In this document: positions 1 to 8,985 of the stretch, one piece after another | Layout: each line of letters opens with the position of its first letter | Numbering within the stretch: the stretch's first letter is position 1 | Source of the DNA: Micropterix aruncella | Taxonomy: Eukaryota > Arthropoda > Insecta > Lepidoptera > Micropterigidae | Length of the DNA: 64,000 nucleotides | Reading direction: 5' to 3' | NCBI GenBank assembly: GCA_944548615.1 | Contig: OX155957.1 | Span: 1,428,275-1,492,274 of the forward strand | Notes under the pieces: generated by a model | The model's database searches: none | Told to the model about the DNA's origin: nothing | The model's input: only the letters and a program-made list of their open reading frames with translations | Position numbers and translations under genes: made by a program

Positions 1-295
1 TTTGTTGTGGGTATGTGGAGCGACAGGCTCCTACAAACCAAACCTTTCCCCGTGCGGCAATTAGTAGTATATTTGTAGTATTTTCGTGATATTTAAATGG
101 TATATTTCCAAATGATGCAAAATTTTCTTTAATATAGCAGGTTTTAAATATTATGTGTGTCTCTTGTATACGAGATATTCCAACCAAAATTTGAGGACGT
201 ATTTTAGGTATAAATAGTCAACTGTGCTCCTGTGTAACTTCAAGTCTCTAACTGAATAAATTCGAAATTGAAGTATGATTAACGCGCCATCTGGT

Positions 296-968
296 GGAGC
301 TATTTCATCCAAAGTCTTTTCAACCGAATGATGCCTGCATGCAAAATTTCAGCTTAATCGGATGAAACGTTTAGGGGCTATCGTGGAGGAATACATATAC
401 ACGCACAGAGAAACAGACAGACACAGACATAATTCCATCTGAAAATTGACATTCCTCTCATAGTCTATTAGTCAAATTATCGAATAAAAAAACTCTCCTT
501 TTTACTCTTAGAAGCAAAACATGGAACTTTTCGGTAAACAGGTCTTTTCTCCCTATTTCGAACTTGCTGAATTTTGGTCGCCATCTTGAAATACTGGACT
601 AATTTTTTTTAAAAAGTGTATTTTTAAATTTCCCATGCTCAATATAGACATATTGGACGCGTTCCTATGTCAAAGGGGGTCTTTACAGCGCCGATTTCGG
701 GTTCCGACGCCATATTGACCGCCATCTTGGATCTTTTCCTTAGGTCAGGCTTTCGCTTGGGCAACAGGTATTTTCATATTCAGCCTGGTTGAAATAGGGA
801 GAAAATACCGGTTGCCCTAAAGTTACATGATTTGCTTCTAAAGTTCGTTTCTCCGAAAATTTTACTAGACTATCAGGGATACCCAAAATGAATATTTCAT
901 CTATATATCGAAAAAAAATGTGCGTTCGTAATACTTTCCCATCTCGTTATCTGGTGGGCTGTGAAAGT
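296..968 (-). repeat. FamA interspersed repeat, split by a MITE
   Basis: Two pieces (about 296-460 and 873-968) match, in reverse complement, the repeat also found at 12977-13131, 37922-39160, 42362-42845, 54832-55235 and 59518-59804. Shared landmarks are an ACTTTCCCGGCC-like end, a GT-rich microsatellite stretch, TCCTCCACGATAGCG and a GCATGCAGGC block. The pieces join cleanly once the insert at 461-872 is removed. The family is about 400 bp and I see no conserved open frame. Its class (SINE, Helitron-like or MITE) is not clear. Confidence 0.75.
461..872. mobile_element. MITE with TCA target duplication inside FamA
   Basis: A 412-bp insert flanked by TCA (458-460 and 873-875). Its ends are inverted: left TAGTCTATTAGTCAAATT and right, read in reverse, TAGTCTAGTAAAATTTT. 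The similarity continues to a TTAGAAGCAAA block near position 510 on the left and 833 on the right. Removing it restores the FamA sequence around TCTCAGG exactly. A 3-bp duplication with long inverted ends suggests a non-autonomous DNA transposon. The superfamily is not assigned. Confidence 0.7.
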
Positions 969-1339
969 GAAAAGTTGAAATTAAATGACGCTCCAAACAC
1001 CCTACGAATAGGCGATGTGGTAATATTACCTGTCTTAATTAACCCAAGTCGACCTATCAAGCTTGCAACCAATTGGTTATGTGGTTATGTGGTGCCCTTT
1101 ATGCGGAGGTGCGGTGAGTGGTCGCGACGGGATGTGCGGAGAAGTGTCACCGACCGGTGTAATCTATTTGCGGAGCAGCTGAGCGCGTCGCGACACTCTG
1201 ACACAGATTGCTGCGATGTGCACACCGAGCTTCAATTTGCTTATATGAATTGCCTCTGCAGGTGTATTAAATAAAGTACTCATGAAAACTATAATTAAAG
1301 CCCAAAAACGTTCTCGAATAGTTTAACAAGATTTATATT

Positions 1340-1580
1340 AACCCCTCAAATGAATGGCGATTAGCTCGGGTTGCCTACGGCAAAATGTATATAAATTTAT
1401 ATTTACCTACATTTACATTTACATTTACATAGAGCGGGGTTTACTATAGAGCTATAGCATTACTATAGAACGGATTACTATAGAGCGGCGCACATTTACA
1501 TTTATATTTACATTTATATACATTTTGTATACATTTTGCCGTAGGCAACCATTAATGGTCGCCTCACATACGAGGGGCTT
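1340..1580. mobile_element. FamE MITE with long inverted ends
   Basis: The two ends are inverted copies over about 48 bp. The left begins AACCCCTCAAATG and contains GGTTGCCTACGGCAAAATG. The right contains CATTTTGCCGTAGGCAACC and ends near CGAGGGGCTT. The centre is made of ATTTAC-like short repeats. A second, partial copy (right arm only) lies at 31711-31773. I could not define a clear target duplication. Confidence 0.65.
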
Positions 1581-1784
1581 GCAATATTCGTATGTAAGTT
1601 GTCTGTTTCAAACTTTGCAATCCATTTTTCAAATACTTGCTGGTATCTGATTGAGCTGAAATTTGGCATAATTATGTAAGTTTAGTGACACTGCAATATT
1701 ATGGTACCATCGATTTGATTTGATGATGGAGCATAGTATAGATGGCAAATGGCAGGACAGTCGAATTTGGCCTAGTATGTTTTG

Positions 1785-2535
1785 CAGTGGCGTAGCGTGC
1801 CTTGGCGGGGCCCCGTATAAAAATTTGTTTGGTCCCCCTTAGGAAGGTTCCTCACAAAAGAAAAAAAAATGTTTGCATAAAATTAAAAGAAATATTTATT
1901 CATCATAATTATCTATCTGTCACTTTTTCCAAAAAATTTACAAACAATTCAAATTAAATATATACTCTCCTTGCCTTTTTTTCGGCAAACTGATTTATTA
2001 AATCATTTATAGCTGATGATGACTTTAGTTTTTCTAAAGTTTCTGCCTTTATGGACAATAGTGACAGGTCTGACAGGCGTTCATGTCCCATTGAAGTTTT
2101 TAGGTATTTTTTATCAGTTTTAATTTTGAAAAACTTCTTTCAGCAGTTGCAGTTGTAACTGAAAGGGCTAAGAATAAAGAGCATGCTGTTATTACCTCCG
2201 GAAAACTGGATGCAAAACTATTGAAATTTATCAGCAATATTTTAATGAGTTCCTTATTGGAACGAATTTTTTGAATTTCAGATTTTAGGCATGTTTTTAA
2301 AACCTTTAATTGGTCATAAAGAACAACTGAGATGTCTTTTCTGTATTTAGCCGACAGTTTTCCGGAAGCGCTTATTATTTCTTCGTTTGAAGAAGACAAA
2401 AGTTTCTCCGGTTTTAATATTTGGAACATACTACTCAGGTCGCCAGGTCAGGTCAGGTCAGGTTGGGGGCCCCTGTGGCCCGGGGGGGGGGGGCGTATAA
2501 TTGATACGGCAGATACGGCGGTAGCTACGCCCCCG
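1785..2535 (-). mobile_element. Degenerate hAT transposon
   Basis: The left end starts CAGTGGCGTAGCG, a typical hAT terminal sequence. The right end, read in reverse, is CGGGGGCGTAGC, which agrees at 10 of 12 positions. The flanks are ATGTTTTG (1777-1784) and ATGATTTG (2536-2543), a 7-of-8 match to an 8-bp hAT target duplication. Inside lies the C-terminal part of a transposase on the minus strand. At about 750 bp it is internally deleted compared with autonomous hAT elements of 2.5-5 kb. Confidence 0.75.
1954..2429 (-). pseudogene. hAT transposase, C-terminal dimerisation region, frameshifted
   Basis: The minus frame carries the hAT C-terminal signature: a hydrophobic segment followed by TTATAERSFSKLKLIKN. 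A one-base frameshift at about 2100 ends that frame. The next frame continues with KTSMGHERLSDLSLLSI and runs to a stop at 1954-1956, the expected tail of the domain. Upstream, only about 80 residues remain, and the catalytic and zinc-finger regions are missing. This domain mediates transposase dimerisation in known hAT proteins. The gene is a relic: truncated at the 5' end, frameshifted, and bounded by the element's own ends. I am confident of the family. Assignment to a particular hAT lineage would need a profile search. Confidence 0.8.
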
Positions 2536-3059
2536 ATGATTTGTTATCTTGAGGACTTTCCATTATACATGATGACGATGGTCTGAAGATGGAGCCGGAA
2601 AATTGCCACTGGAACGCTCTGATCGAACATGCTAAGATAGTAGAGTTTAGGCTCGTTTGCTTTGTTGTCTTGAGTACTTTCCATTACACATTATGATGAA
2701 GGTCCGAAGATGGAGCCGAGGGATTGCCACTGTTAGGAACACTGGTGCCACTCCCTGGTGGAAAGTAAAGCTTGTCTTAAATAATCCTTTTTTACTTTTA
2801 ACTGATTACATAAAAGATTTAGGCGTTTCTGTAAAAAGTTAGTTGGTTTCTTGATTATTTAAATCCAACTCAATTCATTCATGGTTAATTAAGGTATTTT
2901 TAAAAGTGACTTTAAAAAAAATGGTGCTTTTTTTAGGTCCCAAGGAAAAGTTAACTCATAAAAGGTACTGGTGAGTGTCTGGTGGACCAGTGCTGGTGTC
3001 ATCCACAATAGTTTCCTAAAATCTGACCGGAAGATTAAGGCAGATCTGTATTGTTAACA

Positions 3060-3440
3060 ATGGAAACCATGATGGAAAAGCAAGCCGTTAAATAATCTCG
3101 ACTGGTCACACGACTGGGAAAACACTAGACCACCCACTCCACAAAAGACAGTCGCTAAATTAGAAATGCTGAGATTAAAATATTTCTGACATACACTATA
3201 CTCCTTGGGCCTTGCTCCAACAGATTACTACTTTTTCTGGACTTTGGACAATTTCTTGCAAGGAAATATATTCAAAACGATGAGGCAGTCCAAACGCCTT
3301 TATAGATTTTATTGATTCTCGCTCTTACAATTTTGTCAGTAAAGGAGTGAATGAACGACCTATAAAATGGTGCATACGTTGATTGATTGAATACCATTTC
3401 TTTTCCTTTTTTTGTTTTACTTTTTTCATATAAAACGCTA
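3060..3440 (+). pseudogene. mariner transposase remnant, C-terminal part
   Basis: Conceptual plus-strand translation gives pieces of the mariner catalytic domain in order. First comes a block like the asparagine-rich second motif (ENTRPPTPQKTVAKLE). After a stop comes YSLGLAPTDYYFFWTLDNFL, whose PTDY aspartate is the third catalytic residue of the D,D34D triad. A frameshift then leads into NDEAVQT and a final block with a GVNERP motif. The N-terminal helix-turn-helix half is not recognisable. Several stops and at least two frameshifts mark it as dead. An open frame on the opposite strand (3272-3502) is its shadow. Confidence 0.75.
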
Positions 3441-3744
3441 ATTTCATATGAAAGGACCGGAAAATGTTTTGAAATACCTACTATAAATTGATTTTTGGTC
3501 ATTAATTGGAATTTGTCTTATTCATTTCGGAAACTTTCAGTATGGCCATATCATTAAAATGTGCACCATGAAAATCTAAACAGCAAAGAGAGCAACCAGA
3601 ATATATACAAATACAACAGACGACCAAGCTGCTCTTTTAACAATAGACGCGAAGAAAGTGACACTTAAACTAGCCTGTGATACTGTTTAAATTGTCATTG
3701 TAAAGTCTTTCTCATGTGGGCACAGGAATTCAAAGAACACATCT

Positions 3745-4050
3745 TGTTACCATCATATCAGCTAATTTTAAAATGACCCGTTGGCCACGCGATCCCTTGC
3801 GAAAAACGGGCAAATGGCGCCACAGTCCGCAATACATTCCAACTGAATTACCGCTACGAGGACGGAGATGTCAGGCCAAATCTAGTAATGTGGGCGTGAG
3901 GCTGCCCGCTAGGTTCACTTCCCAGTGCCTCGGTAAAGCGTTGGACTTTCACGGGCTCGTCGTTGGAGGTCAATAGTGGACTGTCTTTGTTCGTCAAGTC
4001 TTCGCGTTCACTCCATAATAGATGTGGTGATGGGTTGTCCCGTTGTTTTG
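3745..4050 (+). repeat. LS family copy, 3' half, diverged
   Basis: This aligns with the 3' half of the LS element defined at 15572-16911. Shared blocks are GAC-CGTTGGCCACGCGATCC, GGGCAAATGGCGCC, TAAAGCGTTGGACT, and CACGGGCTCGTCG followed by a TCAAGTCTTCGCG block. Substitutions and small deletions are frequent, so it is an old copy. Confidence 0.6.
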
Positions 4051-4199
4051 ACACGCCTAAACCCCAAAAAACACAAAAAATTGCTGAAAAGGAGCAGGAA
4101 ATCTACTCGGAAGACGTAGAAGTAGGAGGGGACCATCGGAATGAGGTAATCCAAAGTCCACATAAAGAGATCACCGCTCCTGTCCCACAATGGTTTTGT

Positions 4200-4795
4200 A
4201 TGGTTGAGTGCAGCCTGCCAATGTTTGCTTAGTTCTACTCAACTCACTGTTCGGCTCTCAACCGGTAGCCTTCTCGAAGAGGGACCAACCTGAAAGGACC
4301 GCTGTGAACTCTGCCTGTGGATATTACCGGCAATCGTAGGCAGGTGGGATCAAAGGTTTCCCAGCCAATAGTTTGTGATCCGGCGAATAACCGGGGGAAT
4401 CTGGAAATATACATTTTCTAAGAAGCGGGGGTAGTTGTTGACCTGGCGTCATCTATCAGTAACGATCCGTTGGCCACCCAATCCTAAGTGAGTTTGACGG
4501 CAAATGGCGCTTCGGCACGCAATAACTTCGAACTTGAATTACCGCTAACGTCAGGTAGAGGCTGCGTAAGCGACCTCGAATCTGTGACCAGACTGGAGGA
4601 TGAAGAAATTCGTACATATATGGTAGTACGGACGCGAGGAAGATGCGGAGGAGGGGGGGGGCACTTCTTAGTGCCTCGTTGGACTCTTACGGGTTATTGG
4701 TTAGTTTGACTGTGGATGGTGTTATCAACAAAGTCTTCACAGAATAACCTGATGCCGTTATAGCTCCCAGGAGAGATGGGTTCGCCCATAGTAAT
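4200..4795 (+). repeat. LS family copy, near full length, diverged
   Basis: Landmarks of the LS family appear in order. There is a head with CAACTCAC and CCGGTAGCC, then CGGGGGAATCTGGAAA, GAAGCGGGGGTAGTTG, GTAAGCGACCTCGAATC, CAAAGTCTTCACAG and a final GATGGGTTCGCCCAT. The length of about 600 bp matches the 660-bp full-length copies. A G-run has expanded near 4650. No functional coding frame is implied. Confidence 0.55.
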
Positions 4796-5171
4796 TCACA
4801 CTCCTCAGCGTCTCTCATCCCGGACATCTGGAACGGCGCACCGCATGAGTACAGACGCCGCAGCCATCAGGAGGTGGCTTCACCATCAGACGCCGCCCCA
4901 GTGAGAAGCAAAGAAGGATAAAGAAGAAGACCGAGCTATTAGAAGTTTCGCTTTTAGTTATGTAACGGCTCAGCAACTATATAATTTAATGACCACATTT
5001 CATATAAAACGTGTAAAGTTTTTCACACGAATTTTTGTCTGACGACAATAACAATGTAATTAACAAGAAATAGAATTGTTTCTTCCGCCCTAAGCAATAA
5101 ATTATGCGTCTTTCAAATACCACGAACCTACATTTTTATATACTTTCGAACATTTTGACGTCATAATCTAA

Positions 5172-5245
5172 CTATAAAAACGCTGATGTTTTACGAATAA
5201 AAACACTCTTTAGTCACTATTTTAACTCGCATCAACAACTATGGT
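5172..5245 (+). promoter_or_regulatory. Possible promoter and first-exon remnant
   Basis: An ACTATAAAAACG box at about 5172 lies roughly 65 bp upstream of an ATG at 5241-5243 that is followed at once by GTAAGC, a consensus splice donor. About 75 bp further on, a long pyrimidine tract ends in CTGTCCAG (acceptor at 5320). This is the layout of many short insect genes whose first exon ends at or just after the start codon. However, joining ATG to the next exon gives a stop after two more codons, so any gene here is broken or the match is chance. Confidence 0.25.
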
Positions 5246-5721
5246 AAGCGTCTCTGTACATTAATTAATAGATAATAAATTGTTTAAATATTCATTTTTT
5301 TTTATTTACTCTCTGTCCAGCTGAGGTAAAAATCGACTCAAGATTGAGAACCTGGTCTTCGCAAAGCATCATAAACGGGAGACCAGGACACTCTCAATAG
5401 TTACGTTAATTTTACATAGTAGCCTTAATTGTCGGTGTGATAGCTACGAAATAAAATTTACTCGGCATAATTTAAAGTCTACGTCACTAACTGCTGTCAC
5501 TACATTAACAGATCTAAAATTAAACGAAAAATGTGAAACTGTCAAGGCTTTTATGTAACTGAAAAATATTAATAAATAATGAGGATCATGAATCATCCGC
5601 AGTGAAGTTAGCTTCCATCATGGCTTCAATCACAGCTTAAACTTTTATCCATGTTCATTTGGACACCCTTCCTTTGTTTACTATACTATGTATTTCAACA
5701 TTTCCCGCAAACGCTCCCACT

Positions 5722-5850
5722 GCTTCTTTTCAACCGACTTCAAAAAAGGAGAAGGTTATCAAATCGGTTGTATTTTTTTTCTATGTTTGTTACTTTAGAA
5801 CTCCGTCTTACTCCGATTTAGTTCCGATTTACTTCCAGATTCTTTCCTTA
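5722..5850 (+). repeat. Interspersed repeat with CGACTTCAAAAAAGGAG
   Basis: The stretch CCGACTTCAAAAAAGGAGAA is followed by an ATCGGTTGTATTTTTT tract and an ATGTTTGTTACTT block. It matches, from memory, a very common repeat of lepidopteran genomes. No second complete copy is present in this window, so the assignment rests on recollection only. Confidence 0.45.
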
Positions 5851-5924
5851 TGACGGGATCCATAAGGAATTTAGGAAGCTACTCAAATATTATCATATGA
5901 AGGTAAAGAAATACATGTACGTTC

Positions 5925-6225
5925 AGTTTCGATGATTATTATTCTTTATGATAAGCATGACCTGATTCTAGACCCAGGGTTTGCTTTGAACGAGGGGCCT
6001 CCTCAACGGTCAACAGCACACAGTCACGAAATTTTATATACGCATTCAGTTATGATAGCCCGTTCTAAATTTCACCATGACATGGCTGCTGCATCCAGGG
6101 TTGGCTGCCGACGAGGGGACTTCTCAACGGTCAACAGCACAGACACGATTTTTTTATACGAATTCAATATGATAGCCCGTTTTAAGTTTTACCACGAAAT
6201 GGTTGCTGCACTGAGTCGGTTTTTT
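5925..6225 (+). repeat. FamC dispersed tandem repeat, about 2.5 units
   Basis: A head segment (CAGTTTCGATGA onward) is followed by tandem units of about 105 bp. Each unit contains GGTTGGCT, CGACGAGGGGAC, CTCAACGGTCAACAGCAC, a TATACGCATTCA block, TATGATAGCCCGTT and CACCATGACATGGCTGCTGC. Other loci are 12776-12976 (minus), 15170-15480 and 40370-40750. They have the same head but different unit numbers. Confidence 0.7.
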
Positions 6226-6290
6226 TGTCTATTTTTTTTATTATTATCTTTTACATTTTAGTTTCCTGTGCACATGTAATGTTAAACTAA

Positions 6291-6475
6291 CATTGAAATC
6301 TATGATAATTTATGTCTTCTATTATAATCTACGATAATCTGCGATATCTATGATAATATATGATATCTATGATTTTCTATGATATGATAATCTATGATAA
6401 TTTATGATATCTATGATAATCTATGATATATTCTATGTAATTTATGATAATCTATGATAATCAATGATACAATAC
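6291..6475. repeat. Minisatellite of ATCTATGATAA-like units
   Basis: About 180 bp of imperfect short-period repeats built on TCTATGATAAT and ATGATATCTATG. The period is about 11 bp, with variants of 9-13. No coding signal. Confidence 0.75.
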
Positions 6476-6775
6476 ATACATAATTTTATTCCCACTGACG
6501 TATAAATTTATGAGTATACCTACTTATAATATTTATATATTAATTTTTCAATATCCGAATATTTTTTTATGCATACGTATTTATTAGTAATATTTAATAA
6601 TAATAATAAGGTAAATTGATAGTTACACTAATTTTATACAGGTTTGTCGTTTTAAATGAGAATATGTAGAATAATTACATCCACCTTTTGCCTGCCGATT
6701 TCAAACGGGCAAAAATATTGCTTCCTTTGAATCGGTCTTAAATAGATCTTGAATAGATCTTTGTCTCACCAGGAC

Positions 6776-7008
6776 AATAATCAACTCCTTCCTAGAAAAG
6801 AATGTCTAAAACTGCATCGCAATTTCTACGACTTCGAAGGGGAGGAAACGGGCGGTAAAGTCAACGCTCACATTTGGCGATAAATCTGTCGAAGACCTAC
6901 CACAGCCGGTCGTTAGTCCGGAGTCCACCACTCACTTCCCACAAGTGAATTAATAATATTATGATGGGTCTGATTTCGGTCGGTGAATTTCATGGCAGCT
7001 CCGTTTGT
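6776..7008 (+). repeat. FamB interspersed repeat
   Basis: Shared with 52918-53158 at the level of long exact blocks, for example CCACAGCCGGTCGTTAGTCC and TTTCGGTCGGTGAATT, the latter followed by CATGGCAGCTCCGTTTGTAT. About 235 bp, non-coding. In both copies the 3' end runs into AT-rich sequence. Confidence 0.7.
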
Positions 7009-7099
7009 ATTTATTATTCGAATGACCGAACGCTCCCCTTTAAAATTTTCCTGCGAAAACTTAATTTCTTTCGTTTCCTCTCAGCGCATACAGAAGTTT

Positions 7100-8285
7100 T
7101 TAGGCTATTGCATAGCTTTTATCGCGGGCCGCCAGCGCGGCGACCGAATGAAGAAATTTCTTAACGAAAATTAATGATTTTAAACTGATAATTACGTCTA
7201 AACGAGTATTGCTAACCATTAAAAAAAAATATATGTTAAACAAGAACATTTTCCTAATATTCTTAGCTTTGAATATGTTAGATTTTGTTTATATTACATA
7301 GTGTAATTAATTTGTGAAATTAGGTCTAACCGAACATAAAAACGACTACCACGCAAATACTATCTGGCGTATTATTATGAAACCTGCACCATTTTAAAGA
7401 TAATTTAATTTTCTATCTTTTTATCTACGATTTTTTTCGAATAATCCGTTTTTTTTGCTTTATCGAATAAAAAAATCGTGCGCGGCGCTCTATCGTAAGA
7501 CGTTTAAATTATTCCGAATCATTTGCTTTCGCAGCCGCAAATGATTCGGAATAATTTCAACGTTTTCCGATAGAGCGCAGTTATCTGATATCAGAAAAAA
7601 ATACGTGTGGCACTCGGGGACTGCCGCGGTAAAGCTATTGCATAGCATTTTTAACAACTTATGCAATTACAATTATTTATTTATTTTATTTTTTCTGATA
7701 TCAGATAACTGCGCTCCATCGGAAAACGTTGAAATTATTCCGAATCATCTGCGGAAGCAAATGATTCGGAATAATTTAAACGTCTTCCGATAGAGCGCCG
7801 CGCACGAATTTTTTATTCGATAAAGCAAAAAAAACGGATTATTCAAAAAAAATCGTAGATAAAAAGATAGATAATTAAATTATCTTTAAAATGGTGCAGG
7901 TTTCATAATAATACGCCAGGTATTATTTGCGTAGTAGTCGTTTTTGTGTTCGGTTAGACCTAATTTCACAAATTAATTACACTATGTAATATAAACAAAA
8001 TCTAAAATATTCAAATCTAAGAATATTAGGAAAATGTTGTTGTTTAACATATATTTTTTTCGAATCGTAAGCAGTACTCGTTTAGACGTAATTATCAGTT
8101 TAAAATCATTCATTTTCGTTAAGAAATTTCTTCATTCGGTCGCCGCGCTGGCCTAGGCTCGCGATAAAAGCTATGCAATAGCTTAAAAATAAAATAAATA
8201 AAATAAATAAATAATTATAATTGCATAAGTTGTTAAAAATGCTATGCAATAGCTTTAACGCGGCAGTCCCCGAGTGCCACACATA
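7100..8285 (+). mobile_element. PAL600 hairpin element, outer copy
   Basis: The flanking parts (7100-7601 and 8187-8285) together make about 600 bp. They align end to end with the complete copies at 55607-56200 and 59805-60404. One end begins TTAGGCTATTGCATAGC (TTAAGC in other copies), and the other ends CCCCGAGTGCCACACATA. Both ends carry the palindromic core GCTATTGCATAGC. The middle holds an internal hairpin of the motif ATTATTCCGAATCATTTGC and its complement. No transposase-like frame is present, so it is a non-autonomous element. Confidence 0.75.
7602..8186 (-). mobile_element. PAL600 element nested in reverse inside another
   Basis: A complete reverse-orientation copy starts TACGTGTGGCACTCGGGG and ends GCAATAGCTTAA. 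It lies within an A-rich stretch of the outer copy that is uninterrupted at 56100-56130. Because host and guest are inverted to each other, 7100-8186 forms a palindrome with arms of nearly 500 bp. The target is a run of A, as for the other PAL600 copies, so the exact target duplication (about 5 bp) is ambiguous. Confidence 0.75.
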
Positions 8286-8289
8286 TTTT

Positions 8290-8705
8290 TTATTATTGTT
8301 TATTTTGTAGGTAAACTAAAGAAAAGTCCCCTAAAAGAAATATTTTATTTTATAAGTGTTAATTAGTTAACTTGTTGCACGAAAATTATTCGTGTAATCA
8401 CCCCAATTTAATGTCAGTCAAGGAGCATCAGAGTAGGCAAATGGTAATAATATACACGTAATAATACACGTTACTTACCTTAATAATCTGTTTTTCTCCA
8501 ATATACGGCGTTTTTGTTTTAAAAATTTTGAGTTTCTGGCCATTTTGTTTTTAATTAACGTAATTTATTTCGTCTTCGTTCGGAGCGCAGCGTCAGTATA
8601 CCCCCATGACAGTGGTCGCGGGCATACTGACTCCCGTCGCCGGCGAGGCCCGCTTTATAACTCGCGCACCAATTTTGTTCAAAAAAGCAAAACCGGATAT
8701 TATTC
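8290..8705. other. Non-repeat spacer, nothing recognised
   Basis: AT-rich sequence with a short GC-rich island at 8580-8665. That island contains GTCAGTAT and its inverted partner ATACTGAC about 25 bp apart. No gene or element recognised. Confidence 0.4.
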
Positions 8706-8985
8706 TTTAAGTTTTCGAAAAAAAGATAGATAATTAAATTATCTTTAAAATGGTGCAGGTTTCATATTAATACGTCAGATAATATTTGCGTTATTCTCGT
8801 TTTTATGTTCGGTTAGACCTCCTTTCACAAATTAATTACACTATGTAATATAAACAAAATCTAAAATATTCACAGATAGGAATATTAGGAAAATATTCTT
8901 GTTTAACATATATTTTTTTCGAACCGTAAGCAGTACTCGTTTAGACGTAATTATCAGTTTAAAATCCTTAAAGTCGTATATCAGC
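8706..8985 (-). repeat. PAL600 fragment
   Basis: Closely matches the reverse-orientation half of PAL600, from the AAAGATAGATAATTAAATTA block through CGGTTAGACC and GTTTAACATATATTTTTTTC to TTATCAGTTTAAAAT. Both terminal regions are missing. Confidence 0.75.

Larger units (their letters stand above)
1690..2740 (-). repeat. Degenerate FamD copy interrupted by hAT
   Basis: Positions 1690-1784 and 2536-2740 resemble FamD at 62051-62494. They share a TATGGTAC block, TGATGATGGAG and a tandemly repeated unit of about 120 bp containing GATGGAGCCG and CTTTCCATTA. The copy is far more diverged than those at 27.6 and 62 kb. The hAT element at 1785-2535 sits in the middle of one unit, and the neighbouring unit shows the uninterrupted version. 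Confidence 0.5.

Noticed and set aside
888..1274. 128-codon open frame
   Set aside because: Its first third is FamA sequence in reverse and the rest has no family resemblance. No splice or promoter context.
3272..3502. 76-codon minus frame
   Set aside because: Shadow of the mariner remnant, which is recognisable on the plus strand.
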